Positions 33,650 to 43,067 are shown, numbered from the stretch's first letter. The stretch is DNA of 64,000 nt from an uncultured Pseudomonadota bacterium (GCA_903885375.1 CAISIK010000027.1:169175-233174); one strand, 5' to 3'. Notes: a model not told the origin generated them from the letters alone. Translations and numbers: made by a program.

Positions 33650-34015
33650 GGCGGGGTCGGGGCTATCGCGGATCCCGCGCGCATGCCGCACCCACCTCCG
33701 CCCCCGCCGTGCCGCCGCCCCGTGGCCCACATCCATCATGCCGGTGCAGCCAGACCCTCGCGGGTTGGCGGTGTGCGGCGCCCTCCGCCCGCCGGGCCCC
33801 CCGGTCGCGGTGCCGGGCTGGGTGGCGGTGCGAGCGGCCCCGACCGAGGCCCGCTTCGGGCCGACGGAGGGGTCGACCGCGCCGACAGGACCCGACACCA
33901 ACGCCCCGGTCGATCCCGTCGCGCAAGAACACGCCGCCCCCCGCCGCCTCCGCGCCCGCGGTCGCCGCGTCCTGCCCGGCCGGCTCGGGGGCGCCGCCGG
34001 AGCGCCGCCGCCCGC
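33650..34015. other. 366-bp gap with no supported gene
   Basis: Extremely C/G-rich. Open frames exist on both strands (for example plus 33747-34015 continuing antisense into sixA, and an upstream extension of the E1 frame on the minus strand) but none has a ribosome site, family resemblance or normal composition. The E1 promoter presumably lies here; I see no convincing -35/-10 pair. Confidence 0.6.
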
Positions 34016-34483
34016 TCAGGAAGTGGCGGCCACCGCAGGATGGATGAAGGCCCGAAGCATCCCCGGCCGCGTAGTCGGTCGCCGGTCGACGTCGACCAGC
34101 GCGAACCCGGCGCGCTCCAACGGAGTGGCCCCCTCCGGCGCCCCGATCAGCTTGCCGAGGAGCCTCCCCAGGATGGGCTCGTGCCCGACGAGCAGCGGAT
34201 CCCGCAGCCCGGAGCAGGCGTGGAGGATGCTGTCGAGCTGCGGCCAGGCGAGAACCTCCGCCTCCTGGAGCGTCGCTTCGGGGAACCGCTCCTGCAGCAC
34301 CTGCGCGGTTTGCGAAGCGCGCACGAGCGGGCTGTGCACGATGCAGCCGGGCCGGTAGCCCGCCCGGTAGATGAGCTCCGCCATGCGGGCCACCTCGGCC
34401 CGCCCGGCGGGGGTGAGCCGACGGTCGAAGTCGGTGCGGGCCGTGTCCTCGGCCACGCCGTGTCGGAAGAGCCCGATTCGCAT
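34016..34483 (-). CDS. sixA: Phosphohistidine phosphatase SixA
   Basis: 155 residues. RIGLFRHGVAED at the N terminus carries the RHG catalytic histidine (H8), and LLVGHEPILGRLLG the second histidine of the phosphoglycerate-mutase-like fold; VHSPLVRASQTAQVL is conserved in SixA. SixA removes phosphate from histidine phosphotransfer domains. Last gene of the minus-strand run starting at the MarR gene; 20 bases after the helical protein. Confidence 0.92.
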   Translation of the reverse strand: MRIGLFRHGVAEDTARTDFDRRLTPAGRAEVARMAELIYRAGYRPGCIVHSPLVRASQTAQVLQERFPEATLQEAEVLAWPQLDSILHACSGLRDPLLVGHEPILGRLLGKLIGAPEGATPLERAGFALVDVDRRPTTRPGMLRAFIHPAVAATS

Positions 34484-34503
34484 CGTGCCGAGCGCCTATC
34501 CCG

Positions 34504-35118
34504 TCATCCGAACGAAGGGGGTTCGAAGCGAACCCCCAGCGCTCGGGCGGCATGGGCCACGGCGGTGAGCAGGTTCTGGTCGTTGGAGGCTTCGGCGAGC
34601 GCGTGCGCGGCGTGGATCTCGCCGGGGTCCCGGGTGAGGCGCGCGCGGGCGAGCCGCACCAGCACGGCTTCGCGCGGGGTGGAGGCGCGCTCGGCTGCAA
34701 GGTGGAGGCACGCGCTGGATTCGACGGTGCGGCCGGCATCGTGCAGGGCGCCCGCCTTGCGGAGGAGCTTGTCGGCATCAAGGTCGGCGTCGCGGGCGTC
34801 GAGGAGCGCGGCGTCGGCCCGGCGGCCGGACTCGGCCGCCTCGGCCGCCGCCGCAGAGGCGGCCAGCTCCCCGTGAAGCGCGCGGAGCGCCGCCACGCCA
34901 TCGGCATCGCCGATGGCTCGGGCGGCGCGGAGGGCTTCGATGACGGCGCGGGCGCCTTCGGCCGGCCGTCCAAGCGCGCGGAGCGCCTGGCCGCGCCACG
35001 CATGCGTGCGGGCGGCCTCCGCCGGGGTGAGCTCGCCGAGCGCGTCGAGCAGCGTGAGCGCGACCTCCGCCTCTCCGCGGCGCAGGTGCTCGTAGGCTTC
35101 GCGGAGCGCGGGGCGCAC
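34504..35118 (-). CDS. Helical, TPR-like protein
   Basis: 204 residues from GTG 35116-35118, five bases after the SAH-hydrolase-like stop. All alpha, Ala/Arg/Glu-rich with TPR-like pairs (LREAYEHLRRGEAEVALTLL, AWRGQALRALGRPAEGARAV, AVLVRLARARLTRDPGEI). No exported signal. Function unknown; similar in style to the protein at 28984-29619. Confidence 0.7.
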   Translation of the reverse strand: MRPALREAYEHLRRGEAEVALTLLDALGELTPAEAARTHAWRGQALRALGRPAEGARAVIEALRAARAIGDADGVAALRALHGELAASAAAAEAAESGRRADAALLDARDADLDADKLLRKAGALHDAGRTVESSACLHLAAERASTPREAVLVRLARARLTRDPGEIHAAHALAEASNDQNLLTAVAHAARALGVRFEPPSFG

Positions 35119-35123
35119 GCTGC

Positions 35124-36257
35124 CTACGCGGGCCGTTCGATGACGCCGAGCGCGATGCGCGCCGCCTCGGCCTCCAGCTCGGGTGGGAGGGCCACCTCGC
35201 CAGCCGGCAGCGTGGTGCGCGCCACGTGTTCGAGGCCCAGGCCCAACAGGAGGAAGTGCAGGAGTACCGGCTCCGGCGACCCGCTGTTGGTGACGATGTT
35301 CAGCGGGTGCCCCTCGGCGAGGACCGTGACCCGCCGGCCGCCCGGTAGGCGGTAGCGCACCACGCGGTTGCCGATCTGGTCGACCCCCTCCGCGTTCTTC
35401 TTCAACCAGCCGACGTTGATCTCGTCGCCCCCATGACCGGCGCTCAGGACGATCGAACCGTCGGGCAGCGTGGCCAGCTCTTCGGGCCCGAGCGTGTCGC
35501 GCCGCCCGGTGGCGGTGACGACGATCCGGGCGCGCTTCAGCGCGGGCACGGCGTCGGTGGTGGCGAGGCCGTCGTAGTGGGCGATGAGCCGGAGCACCGG
35601 GTCGGTCTCCGCGACCTCGACGGTGGCGCCCGCGGCACGCGCGAAGGCGGCCACGCCGGCGCCCACCGGGCCGTAGCCAACGACGAGCACCATGCGCCCG
35701 GAGAGGTGCTGCCCGGTGAGGGCGGTGAACGCAGGCCAGAGGCCCTCGCCCACGCCGCGCCGGCTCTCGACGGCCGGCTTGAGGCGGCCATCGTTGATGT
35801 TGAGGACGGGGAAAGGAACGCCGACGCGCTGGCGCAGCCGCGTGATGCCCGATCGCGTGATCTCCACCCCCCCGCGAGGCGCCATGCCCTCATCGAGCAG
35901 CGCGCTCCCGAGCGCGAAGCCGACGTCGGCGAACAGCATCGGATCGGCGGCCAGGGTGGCGGCGATACCGTCCCGCGAGCCGCGGCCGGTGTGCACCTCG
36001 AGGCCCAGCGTGCGGAGGTACTCCACGACGCCCGGATCGGTGGTGGCCGGGTTGGCGGCGCTGATCACCCAGCGGCCGCCGCCGAGGACCAGCTCACGAA
36101 CCAGCGCCAGCGTGATGGTGGTGAGGTGCAGGTGCACGCCCACCGTGAGGCCCTCGAAGGGGCGCGACGCTGCCCAGCGCGTGCCGAGCCCCTGCAGGAT
36201 GGGGAAGAAGGCATCGATCTGGGCCAGCTCGGCGCCGATGCGCGCGTGGTCGGACAT
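35124..36257 (-). CDS. S-adenosylhomocysteinase-like protein (divergent, short)
   Basis: 377 residues against 430-470 for typical AhcY. Substrate-domain motif GLTVGVHLHLTTITLALV and NAD-domain motif MVLVVGYGPVGAGVAAFARA match the family, as does PVLNINDGRLKPAVESRRG at the conserved NDSxxK...YG block. But the usual ...FDNRYGTGQS is changed to ...VESRRGVGEG, and C-terminal Lys/Tyr elements are absent. It may act on another ribosyl-thioether or be a pseudoenzyme; NAD binding looks intact. Embedded downstream of an OMP gene, not with methionine-cycle genes. Confidence 0.8.
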   Translation of the reverse strand: MSDHARIGAELAQIDAFFPILQGLGTRWAASRPFEGLTVGVHLHLTTITLALVRELVLGGGRWVISAANPATTDPGVVEYLRTLGLEVHTGRGSRDGIAATLAADPMLFADVGFALGSALLDEGMAPRGGVEITRSGITRLRQRVGVPFPVLNINDGRLKPAVESRRGVGEGLWPAFTALTGQHLSGRMVLVVGYGPVGAGVAAFARAAGATVEVAETDPVLRLIAHYDGLATTDAVPALKRARIVVTATGRRDTLGPEELATLPDGSIVLSAGHGGDEINVGWLKKNAEGVDQIGNRVVRYRLPGGRRVTVLAEGHPLNIVTNSGSPEPVLLHFLLLGLGLEHVARTTLPAGEVALPPELEAEAARIALGVIERPA

Positions 36258-36283
36258 GCCGCCTTGGTTATCGCGGCCGGGCG

Positions 36284-37732
36284 CTAGAAGTTCACCATGG
36301 CGCCCACTCCGAACGTGGCGATGGGCGCGGGGAGGGAGATGCCGTCGGGAATGACGCCGGGAACCGGGTCCACGTCGATGGAGAAGTGGAACTCGCCGTT
36401 CTCGCCGTAGGACACCTGCCCGTAGGCATTCACGCTCAGGAAGGTGTTGAGCCGGGTGGACGCATCGACGCGCGTGGCGTGGCTCTCGTCGCTGAGGTTC
36501 GTGAGGTGGCTCAGGGTGAAGCTCGTGTCGTCCCAGTTGCCGGGGCTCGGCACGGCCACGTAGGCGCCGACGTAGTGGCGGCCCAGGTAGAATGGGGTGA
36601 ACTCGCCGACGAACGCGAGGTAGGGATAGAGGCCCGCGTCTTCGTAGCCGGCGCCGTTGTAGAAGTACTCGGCGCCGATGTACACGGTGTCCTCGTCGTT
36701 GACCTTCACCCCCAGCTCGGCGCCCGCGGCCAGCTCGGGAATCCACTCGTCGGAGCGGTCCACCTTGTCGGGGAACTCGAACGTGGCGATGTCCCAGCTC
36801 CCCTTGTAGGTCGGCGTCTCGTCGCCGTGCCGGAAGGCCGCCTCGGCGTGGAGGTCGAAGGGCCCGACGGCGGCGGAGTAGTCGGCGCCGAGGCGAAGCG
36901 GGTCGCCCTCGCGAGCGGCGGCGGTGAGCGCCAGCTCCGATGGTCCGAGCACCCATTCGGTGCGCAGCGCGCCGCCGATCGTGCCGAGGGTGTCGGCCCC
37001 GTCGAAGTTCCCCACGGCGTAGAGGTTCGCGCCGATGCTCTCGATGGGCACGTGGACCTTCAGGAGGGTCACGCCCGTGCGCTCGTCGAACGCGGTGGCG
37101 TTGAGCGCGTCGAGCGTGGTCTGGTTCATGAAGTCGGTGGGGTTCCAGAAGCGCCCGCTCCCCCACTTGATGCGCTGGCGGCCCGCCGTGATGTACACGA
37201 GATGCCCGGCGTCGAACTTCAGCCAGAGCTGATCGAGGGTGACGGAATTGGGCTCGAGCTCGTTGCCGAAGCTGTCGGTGTCGCCCTCGACCACGGTGAA
37301 GTCCGCCCGGAGGCGGGCTTGCGCGAACCCGCGGACCCGATCGTTGGGGCGCACGTCGGTGAAGAGATCGAGGAGGTTCGGCGAGGAGTAGGCGGTGTCC
37401 TCGGCGTCGGTGTCCTCGCTCACGGCGGCGGTGGCGCGCAGGTAGAGTTTGCCGCCCACCGTGAGCCGTTCGTCGGCGAGGCCGAGCCGGCTCGCGATGT
37501 CGGAGGTCGTGGTCTCGGCGATGGTCGTCTCGCCGAAGTCGGTGGCGTCAGGAGCGGTCGTCGGGTCGGCCGGCGGCGCCTCGCCAAAGAGCGCCGCCTC
37601 GTCGACCGACGGCACGGGGGCGGGTTCGGCGGGGGCCGGCTCGGCGGGGGCCTGGGCGGGCTCCGCTTCGGCGGGAGGCGCATCCTCCGCGCGGGCGGGG
37701 GCGACGAACGCGGCGAGGATCAGGAACGACAT
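36284..37732 (-). CDS. Outer-membrane beta-barrel protein (DUF1302-like)
   Basis: 482 residues. Signal peptide MSFLILAAFVAPARA, a Pro/Glu/Ala-rich linker to ~60, then repeated amphipathic strands with aromatic girdles (LWLKFDAGHLVYITAGRQRI, IKWGSGRFWNPTDFMN, TVYIGAEYFYNGAGYED) ending in a C-terminal Phe (FGVGAMVNF), the classic Bam-recognised end. The GRQRIKWGSGRFWNPTDF motif is typical of DUF1302-like barrels. Fifteen bases after the LolA-like gene, it is likely the outer-membrane member of the ABC/LolA set. Confidence 0.88.
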   Translation of the reverse strand: MSFLILAAFVAPARAEDAPPAEAEPAQAPAEPAPAEPAPVPSVDEAALFGEAPPADPTTAPDATDFGETTIAETTTSDIASRLGLADERLTVGGKLYLRATAAVSEDTDAEDTAYSSPNLLDLFTDVRPNDRVRGFAQARLRADFTVVEGDTDSFGNELEPNSVTLDQLWLKFDAGHLVYITAGRQRIKWGSGRFWNPTDFMNQTTLDALNATAFDERTGVTLLKVHVPIESIGANLYAVGNFDGADTLGTIGGALRTEWVLGPSELALTAAAREGDPLRLGADYSAAVGPFDLHAEAAFRHGDETPTYKGSWDIATFEFPDKVDRSDEWIPELAAGAELGVKVNDEDTVYIGAEYFYNGAGYEDAGLYPYLAFVGEFTPFYLGRHYVGAYVAVPSPGNWDDTSFTLSHLTNLSDESHATRVDASTRLNTFLSVNAYGQVSYGENGEFHFSIDVDPVPGVIPDGISLPAPIATFGVGAMVNF

Positions 37733-37748
37733 GGGCGCCTCCGGGCGA

Positions 37749-38501
37749 TCATCGGCTCTTGGATTCGAGCCAGGCCTTGGTGAAGATGTTGGCGTCCAGC
37801 GTCTTGAGGTCGACCTCCTGGATCACGACGGTGGTCTGCGTCCCCTTCTCCACCTCGTCGATGATGCGGATCTCCTTGGGGAAGTACACATCGGCGCCCT
37901 TGGATTCGGACCGCAGCTTGTTCCACGAGGGGTAGTAGGTGGTGCGCATCAACCGGCCGGAGTCGGCGAAGTCCTGCCGCTTCAGGGTGTTGCCGGTGGC
38001 CTTGTCGATCCACATGTCGGCCACGGGGTAGGCGACGTCGGCCCCCGTCTTCACGGTGAGCTTGAGGTGGTGAACGGCGTAGGCGCCCAGCTTCTCCTCG
38101 GCCACGTAGGCGGGGGTGTACTCCTCCGCGAGCCGGGACTGGTCGAAGTCCTGACGGTTGGAGCTGGTGCCGCCGATGCGCTCACGCTCCGTGCGGCGCT
38201 CCCACTTGCCCACGGCGGGGTCGTACATGAAGAGGTTGTTGTCGAGCCGGAGGTAGCCCTTCCCCGCCTCGGACTGCGGCTTGACGAACAGGATGATGAG
38301 CTTGTCGTCGGCATCCCGACGGTAGACCACCGCCTGGTAGACGAGGTCCGACTTCCCGGCCTGCTTGTTCTCGATGTAGACCAGCGACTTGTAGTCGCCG
38401 CTGTTTTCCTGGCGGTCGTCGATGGTGGTGAGCATGCCGACCAGCTCCGCGGGAGTGGGGGCGGCAAACGCGAGCACGGAACTGAACAGTAGGGCCAGCA
38501 T
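37749..38501 (-). CDS. Outer-membrane lipoprotein-sorting (LolA-like) periplasmic protein
   Basis: 250 residues. Signal peptide MLALLFSSVLAFA; mature sequence is a LolA/LppX half-barrel with conserved ERTERERIGGTS, SRLAEEYTPAYVAEEKLG and DMWIDKATGNTLKRQDF strands, as in the family usually annotated outer membrane lipoprotein-sorting protein. Those proteins bind lipid or acylated cargo and often sit beside MMPL or FtsX-type transporters and DUF1302 barrels, exactly the context here. Cargo not evident. Confidence 0.9.
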   Translation of the reverse strand: MLALLFSSVLAFAAPTPAELVGMLTTIDDRQENSGDYKSLVYIENKQAGKSDLVYQAVVYRRDADDKLIILFVKPQSEAGKGYLRLDNNLFMYDPAVGKWERRTERERIGGTSSNRQDFDQSRLAEEYTPAYVAEEKLGAYAVHHLKLTVKTGADVAYPVADMWIDKATGNTLKRQDFADSGRLMRTTYYPSWNKLRSESKGADVYFPKEIRIIDEVEKGTQTTVVIQEVDLKTLDANIFTKAWLESKSR

Positions 38502-38518
38502 GGGGACTCCGGGAGGGA

Positions 38519-39862
38519 TCAGGAGGTGTAGCCGAGGGCCACGATCGGCCGAAGGCGCGCGGCGAGCACGGCCGGCCAAACGGCCGCGAGGCCCGTGCAA
38601 ACGGTCAGGACGCCCACGCACAGGGCGAGCGTGGCGGGGTTGACGGCGAACTGCAGTGTGTCGCTCAGGAAGATGGCCTTCATCGCCATGTTGGGCACGG
38701 GGATGGCCAGCGCGTCGAGCAGCAGCGCCAGGAGCGAGCCGGAGAGGGCCCCCATCGAGGTGCCGAAGAGGCCGAGCATCGTGGCTTCGATGAGGAACAG
38801 GCCCAGCACGGCCCCGCGCTGGATGCCCACGGCCCGCATGGTGCCGATCTCGCGGGTGCGCTCCCGCACGATGTTGAACATCGTGTTGATGATGCCCACC
38901 GCGATGATGACGAGGAGCACCGACGCGATGAAGACGCTCACGACGTTGAAGACGTCGAGGATGCGGGTGAGGAACGACACCTCGTCCCGCCAGATGGTCA
39001 CGTCGAGCTTCTGGCCGGTCCAGTCCTCTCCGCCCACGGTCTCGAACTTGAAGAAGAAGGGGTTCGGGTCGTGGTCCATGAGCTGGTAGCCGGCCTGGGC
39101 GAGGCTCACGCGGAGCGTCGTCATGGCCGCCTCGGCATCGTCGATGTCCTTGAGGTACACCCAGAAGGCGCCGGTGGTGTCGTCACTGAGGCGGTAAACC
39201 TTCCGGAGCGACTCCATGTTCCCCAGCACCGACCAGCTCGAGAGCATGCCGAGGTCGCGGGCCACGGCCACCACGGTCAGATCGATGGTGTTGGTGCGGC
39301 CGTCGTTGGTCTCGGTCACAAAAGTGATGGAGTCGCCGACGTCCACTTCGAGGCGCTTGGCCTGGTTCACGAACAGGATGCAGGCGCCCGGCTCGGCGAG
39401 GCGGGAGGCGTCGCCGAGGATTTCGTGCTTGCCTCCTTCCTTGTACTCATCCTGGGTGGCGAGGGCGAGCGAGCCGACGAAGCGGGGCTCGTTGCCGAGG
39501 GTCACGCCGGCGAAGCCGGACTGTACGGCTCCGCCCGGCCCCACGAACTTCCCCCAGCCGCGGCCGCGCGAGATGATGTAGTCGAGGTCCGGCGTGGAGG
39601 CGCGGATCACCTCCTCCACCTTCGCCGCGCCAGTCACCATCGGGATGGCCTGGCTGGGCGAGGGCTTGTAGAACCCCGCCACCACGACATGCCCCGCGGA
39701 GAGCGTGGTGGCGCTCTTCACGAGGTTGTCGGCGATGCCCTGGCTCAGGGAGAGCAGGAGCACGAGGAGGGCGGTCACGAGCCCGATGGCGCTGCCGAGG
39801 AGCAGCGTGCGACGGCGGGCCTGCACGAGGTTGCGGAAGGCCATCAGCGAGAGAATGCGCAT
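38519..39862 (-). CDS. FtsX/MacB-type ABC permease
   Basis: 447 residues. One N-terminal helix (TLLLGSAIGLVTALLVLLLS), a large periplasmic domain (~45-270), and three C-terminal helices (VSVFIASVLLVIIAVGIINTM, GLFLIEATMLGLFGTSMG, LCVGVLTVCTGLAAVWP), with the conserved REIGTMRAVGIQRG coupling segment and the end motif VLAARLRPIVALGY. This is the MacB/LolCE type-VII ABC topology, which extrudes or extracts substrates from the periplasmic leaflet. Three bases after the larger permease. Confidence 0.94.
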   Translation of the reverse strand: MRILSLMAFRNLVQARRRTLLLGSAIGLVTALLVLLLSLSQGIADNLVKSATTLSAGHVVVAGFYKPSPSQAIPMVTGAAKVEEVIRASTPDLDYIISRGRGWGKFVGPGGAVQSGFAGVTLGNEPRFVGSLALATQDEYKEGGKHEILGDASRLAEPGACILFVNQAKRLEVDVGDSITFVTETNDGRTNTIDLTVVAVARDLGMLSSWSVLGNMESLRKVYRLSDDTTGAFWVYLKDIDDAEAAMTTLRVSLAQAGYQLMDHDPNPFFFKFETVGGEDWTGQKLDVTIWRDEVSFLTRILDVFNVVSVFIASVLLVIIAVGIINTMFNIVRERTREIGTMRAVGIQRGAVLGLFLIEATMLGLFGTSMGALSGSLLALLLDALAIPVPNMAMKAIFLSDTLQFAVNPATLALCVGVLTVCTGLAAVWPAVLAARLRPIVALGYTS

Positions 39863-39865
39863 GGG

Positions 39866-41944
39866 CTACTCCTTGCCCTGGAGGGCCACGATGGGCGGAA
39901 CGCGGGCTGCGAGCACCGCCGGGTACAGGGTGGCGGCGAAGCTCACCACGAGCACGAGCACCATGCCGAGGATGGCGTGTTCGGGGGCCATGCTCGGGTA
40001 GAGCGCCTTGCCGCCGAAGAGCACGCTGAGGAAGTCGTTGCCGGCGGGCACGCCCACCTTGCCGAGCCATCCCACCAGCGCCCACGCCAGCCCAGCGCCG
40101 AAGAGCGAAGCGGCCACGCCGACGAACTGCGATTCAAGCATGATGAGCTGCAGCACGAAGGGGCGCTGGGCGCCCAACGCCCGCATCGTGCCGATCTCGC
40201 CGGTGCGCTCGAGGGTAGCGAGGACGAGCGCGATGTTGATCGTGACGAGCGCCACGAGGAACAGCACGATCACCGCGATCAGCAGCACCACCTGGATGGC
40301 CACGGCGGCCTGCCCCACAAAACCCGACGCCGACTTCCAGTCCACCACCTTGAGCTTCATGCCTGCCGAGTCGAGCGCGCTCTTCACGGCCGCCATGCCG
40401 GCGGCCTCCTTCGCGGGGTCCTTCAGGAAGACGGCGATGTTGGTGGCGACGCCCCCCTCGATCTGCGCCTGCGTGAAGGTCTGCTGCTGGCGGTCCTCGG
40501 CCCGGCCGAAGGAGAGGGTGTCGAGCGATTCCAGGGTGGCGGTCTGGGTCACCTCCACTTCGACCGATCCGCCCCCGCCGAAGAGCTGGTCCTCGATACT
40601 CCCGCCGGTGAGCTCGGCCGCGCCGACGGCGCCCTTGATGGCCGAGAGCTCCTCGCGCTGCTGGTCGGTCATCTTGCCGTAGAGGTCGCGGAAGCTCGGC
40701 ATGTCGATGAGGCAGTAGGCGCCGGCCGCGCTGTCGTCCTTGGCCACGCCGGTGTACCGGTACACGCCGTAGACCTTCACGTTCAGCGACTTGAGGTAGC
40801 CGCTCTTGGTGAACGCACGGAGCGGGATGGTGTCGCCCACGTTCACGTCGTAGAGCCGGATGCGGGGGGCGAGCTCCTGGTAGAAGAAGGCCTTGCGCGC
40901 CTTGAAGTTCTCGTCGTTGAAGAGGAGGAAGGCCTTCAGGAGCGCCACGAGGTCGCCCTGGTCGTCGGCGAGCTCCTTGCGGAGGAGCGGCTCGAGCTCG
41001 GCCGCCTCGGCGCTGTCGAGCTGGTAGAGCACGCGGCGGTACTGGCGGCTGAGCCGCTGCACCCGGTCGTAGAGCGTGCCGCTCTCGCCGATGGTGCCGC
41101 CCTCGGTGTCGATGAGCTTCTCGATGGCATCGAACTCCCGGGCGACGGGGTTCTTGAGCCACTGCTCGACCATCGACTCGTTGAGGAGGATGCCCCGCGT
41201 ACCGTCGGGAACCACCGTTCCGCGGCTGATCTGCATGCGGGGGAAGTGCTTCTGGAAGGCGGGGAGATCGGTGCCGAGCAGTCGGAAGTAGGCGAGCCGG
41301 CCGTCGGTGGCGAGGGGAGCCACCTGGCTGTCCATCCAGTCGATGGTGCCCACCGGATCGGCGGCGTACTCGGTGGTGAAGCCGGCGGCGAGCACGCGAT
41401 CGAGGGCCGCGCGGTCGGCCGCGAGCTTCTCCGCGTCGCTCGTGATGGTGTCGAGCCGGTCGAGCTCGGGGCGGATGTCGCCCGCGATTCGCTGCACGCG
41501 GTCGAGGAGCGTGGCCTGCAACGCGCTGTCGCCCGACCGGTTAGCGGCGCGAAGGGACTCGAGGGTGCGGTCGAGCTCGTTGGCGCCGAAGACCGTGGCG
41601 TTGCCGATGCCCATGGGGAGCACGGCGGCCACCTCGGGAACGCCGGCCAGCACCTTGGCGACGGTGGCGTAGTCGGGAATCTCTCCGTTGTCGGACCCGC
41701 CGAAGTTCATGTCGCCCAGCAAGGCGAGGTCGTCGCGGGCGGTGGCGTCGTAGACCTGCAGGTCGGCGGTGACGCTCGTGGTGATGCTCTTGCGCATCGC
41801 GATCTGCAGGCTGTCGATGAGCGAGGCGCCCGTGACCACGATGGTGGTGCCGAACGCGAGGATCACGCCGATGACGAGGTTCTTCACCAGGTGGGCCCGC
41901 ACGTTGCGCAGGGCAAGGCGGGTCATCAGCAGGACGTGGCTCAT
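39866..41944 (-). CDS. Large FtsX/MacB-type ABC permease
   Basis: 692 residues; the same four-helix plan as its neighbour but with a ~490-residue periplasmic domain. N-terminal helix NLVIGVILAFGTTIVVTGAS; C-terminal helices including VVLLIAVIVLFLVALVTI; coupling motif TGEIGTMRALGAQRP and the VLAARVPPIVALQGKE end. ATGA overlap with the LolD-like ATPase. With the smaller permease it probably forms a heterodimer, as LolC/LolE do. Confidence 0.94.
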   Translation of the reverse strand: MSHVLLMTRLALRNVRAHLVKNLVIGVILAFGTTIVVTGASLIDSLQIAMRKSITTSVTADLQVYDATARDDLALLGDMNFGGSDNGEIPDYATVAKVLAGVPEVAAVLPMGIGNATVFGANELDRTLESLRAANRSGDSALQATLLDRVQRIAGDIRPELDRLDTITSDAEKLAADRAALDRVLAAGFTTEYAADPVGTIDWMDSQVAPLATDGRLAYFRLLGTDLPAFQKHFPRMQISRGTVVPDGTRGILLNESMVEQWLKNPVAREFDAIEKLIDTEGGTIGESGTLYDRVQRLSRQYRRVLYQLDSAEAAELEPLLRKELADDQGDLVALLKAFLLFNDENFKARKAFFYQELAPRIRLYDVNVGDTIPLRAFTKSGYLKSLNVKVYGVYRYTGVAKDDSAAGAYCLIDMPSFRDLYGKMTDQQREELSAIKGAVGAAELTGGSIEDQLFGGGGSVEVEVTQTATLESLDTLSFGRAEDRQQQTFTQAQIEGGVATNIAVFLKDPAKEAAGMAAVKSALDSAGMKLKVVDWKSASGFVGQAAVAIQVVLLIAVIVLFLVALVTINIALVLATLERTGEIGTMRALGAQRPFVLQLIMLESQFVGVAASLFGAGLAWALVGWLGKVGVPAGNDFLSVLFGGKALYPSMAPEHAILGMVLVLVVSFAATLYPAVLAARVPPIVALQGKE

Positions 41945-42615
41945 TGAACCTTTCCGTCGGCGACCTTGATGAGGCGGGTGGCACAGCTCATGACCTTGGG
42001 GTCGTGCGTGGAGAAGATGAAGGTGACGTGATCGCGGGCGTTGAGCTCGCGCATCAACTCGATGATGGCGTTGCCGGTGGCCGAGTCGAGGTTGGCCGTG
42101 GGCTCGTCGGCGAGGACGATGGCCGGGTTGGTGACGAGCGCGCGGGCGATGGCCACGCGCTGGCGCTGCCCGCCCGAGAGCTCGTTCGGCCGCTGGCGCA
42201 TCTGCTTGGTGATGCCGACCTTCTCGACCATCTCCTCCACGCGCTTCTTGCGGTCGCTCGCCGAGAGCGTTCCCTGCAGGAGCAGCGGGAACTCGACGTT
42301 CTGGTACACGTCGAGCACGTTGATCAGGTTGAAGGTCTGGAAGATGAAGCCGATCCGGTTGAGCCGGAGGTCGGTCAGCGCGGCATCGCCGAGCGTGTTG
42401 GTGACGGTGCCGTCGATGCGGACGGTGCCCTCGGAGGGCACATCCATGCAGCCGATCATGTTGAGGATCGTCGTCTTCCCGCTACCGGAGGGGCCGGCGA
42501 TCGCGGTGAACTCGCCCGCGTGGATGGCGATGGACACGTCGTGCAGCGCACGGACCGTGAGCTTGCCGAGCGGGTAGTCCTTGACGACGTGGGTGAGCTC
42601 TACAATGGCTGACAT
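41941..42615 (-). CDS. ABC ATPase, LolD/MacB-N type
   Basis: 224 residues. Walker A GPSGSGKTT, Q-loop FIFQTFNLINVLDVYQNVEF, signature LSGGQRQRVAIARAL, Walker B IVLADEPTANLD and the H-loop FSTHDPKVM are intact. LolD-type ATPases drive mechanotransmission through FtsX-like permeases. It overlaps the MarR gene by 16 bases and the permease by four, so all are one transcription unit. Lipoprotein release, lipid export and antibiotic efflux are all possible; I give no lol symbol because cargo is unproven. Confidence 0.95.
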   Translation of the reverse strand: MSAIVELTHVVKDYPLGKLTVRALHDVSIAIHAGEFTAIAGPSGSGKTTILNMIGCMDVPSEGTVRIDGTVTNTLGDAALTDLRLNRIGFIFQTFNLINVLDVYQNVEFPLLLQGTLSASDRKKRVEEMVEKVGITKQMRQRPNELSGGQRQRVAIARALVTNPAIVLADEPTANLDSATGNAIIELMRELNARDHVTFIFSTHDPKVMSCATRLIKVADGKVQ

Positions 42616-43067
42616 GGCTGCGGGCCTCCGCTTCTGAGCTGGGAGATGATGAGGTCGATGAGCGCGGACAGGCGCAGCTGGAGCTCGGGCTCCACGAGCG
42701 CGAGCCCGGCGGTGATCTGGGCGCTGCGGGCGGCGGCGAGCCGTTCGATGAGCTGGCTGCCCGCCGGGGTGATCGCGATGCTCTTCTGGCGGCGATCGGC
42801 CGCATCTTCGTGGCGGGTGACCAGGCCACGCTCGAAGAGCCGGTCGATGAGGTGGCTGCTGGTGCTCGGCGAGAGGTTCAGCATGGCGCCGAGCACGCCG
42901 ACGCTCTTCGCGCCAGATTCATGGAGGATATGCAGCGTGACCATCTGGGGCAGGGTCATCTGTGTTTCGGCCATGATCTGCATCGCATCCCCGGCCATGC
43001 GGGAATGGAGGAGCGCCATGAGCTCGAGGAGCTGGCCTGTCAGGTTGGGGGCGTTGGGGTCCGACAT
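42600..43067 (-). CDS. MarR-family transcriptional regulator
   Basis: 155 residues. Winged-helix DNA-binding region at ~45-110: MTLPQMVTLHILHESGAKSV, LNLSPSTSSHLIDRLFERGL, TRHEDAADRRQKSIAITPAG with the conserved DRR wing, and dimerisation helices at both ends. MarR proteins repress their own operon and respond to small ligands. It heads the ABC/LolA/OMP operon, and its promoter carries a palindrome overlapping the transcription start. Confidence 0.95.
   Translation of the reverse strand: MSDPNAPNLTGQLLELMALLHSRMAGDAMQIMAETQMTLPQMVTLHILHESGAKSVGVLGAMLNLSPSTSSHLIDRLFERGLVTRHEDAADRRQKSIAITPAGSQLIERLAAARSAQITAGLALVEPELQLRLSALIDLIISQLRSGGPQPCQPL

Noticed and set aside
33663..34015. Protein-coding extension in the 366-bp gap before E1
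   Set aside because: Open frames on both strands are Pro/Arg/Gly low-complexity without ribosome sites; the E1 homology begins at the ATG at 33649.
31424..34876. 1150-residue plus-strand open frame
   Set aside because: Antisense shadow of the E1, SixA and helical-protein genes, whose motifs are unambiguous on the minus strand.
35124..36257. SAH or SAM riboswitch upstream of the SAH-hydrolase-like gene
   Set aside because: The gene lies 26 bases after the OMP gene within an operon; there is no room for an aptamer.
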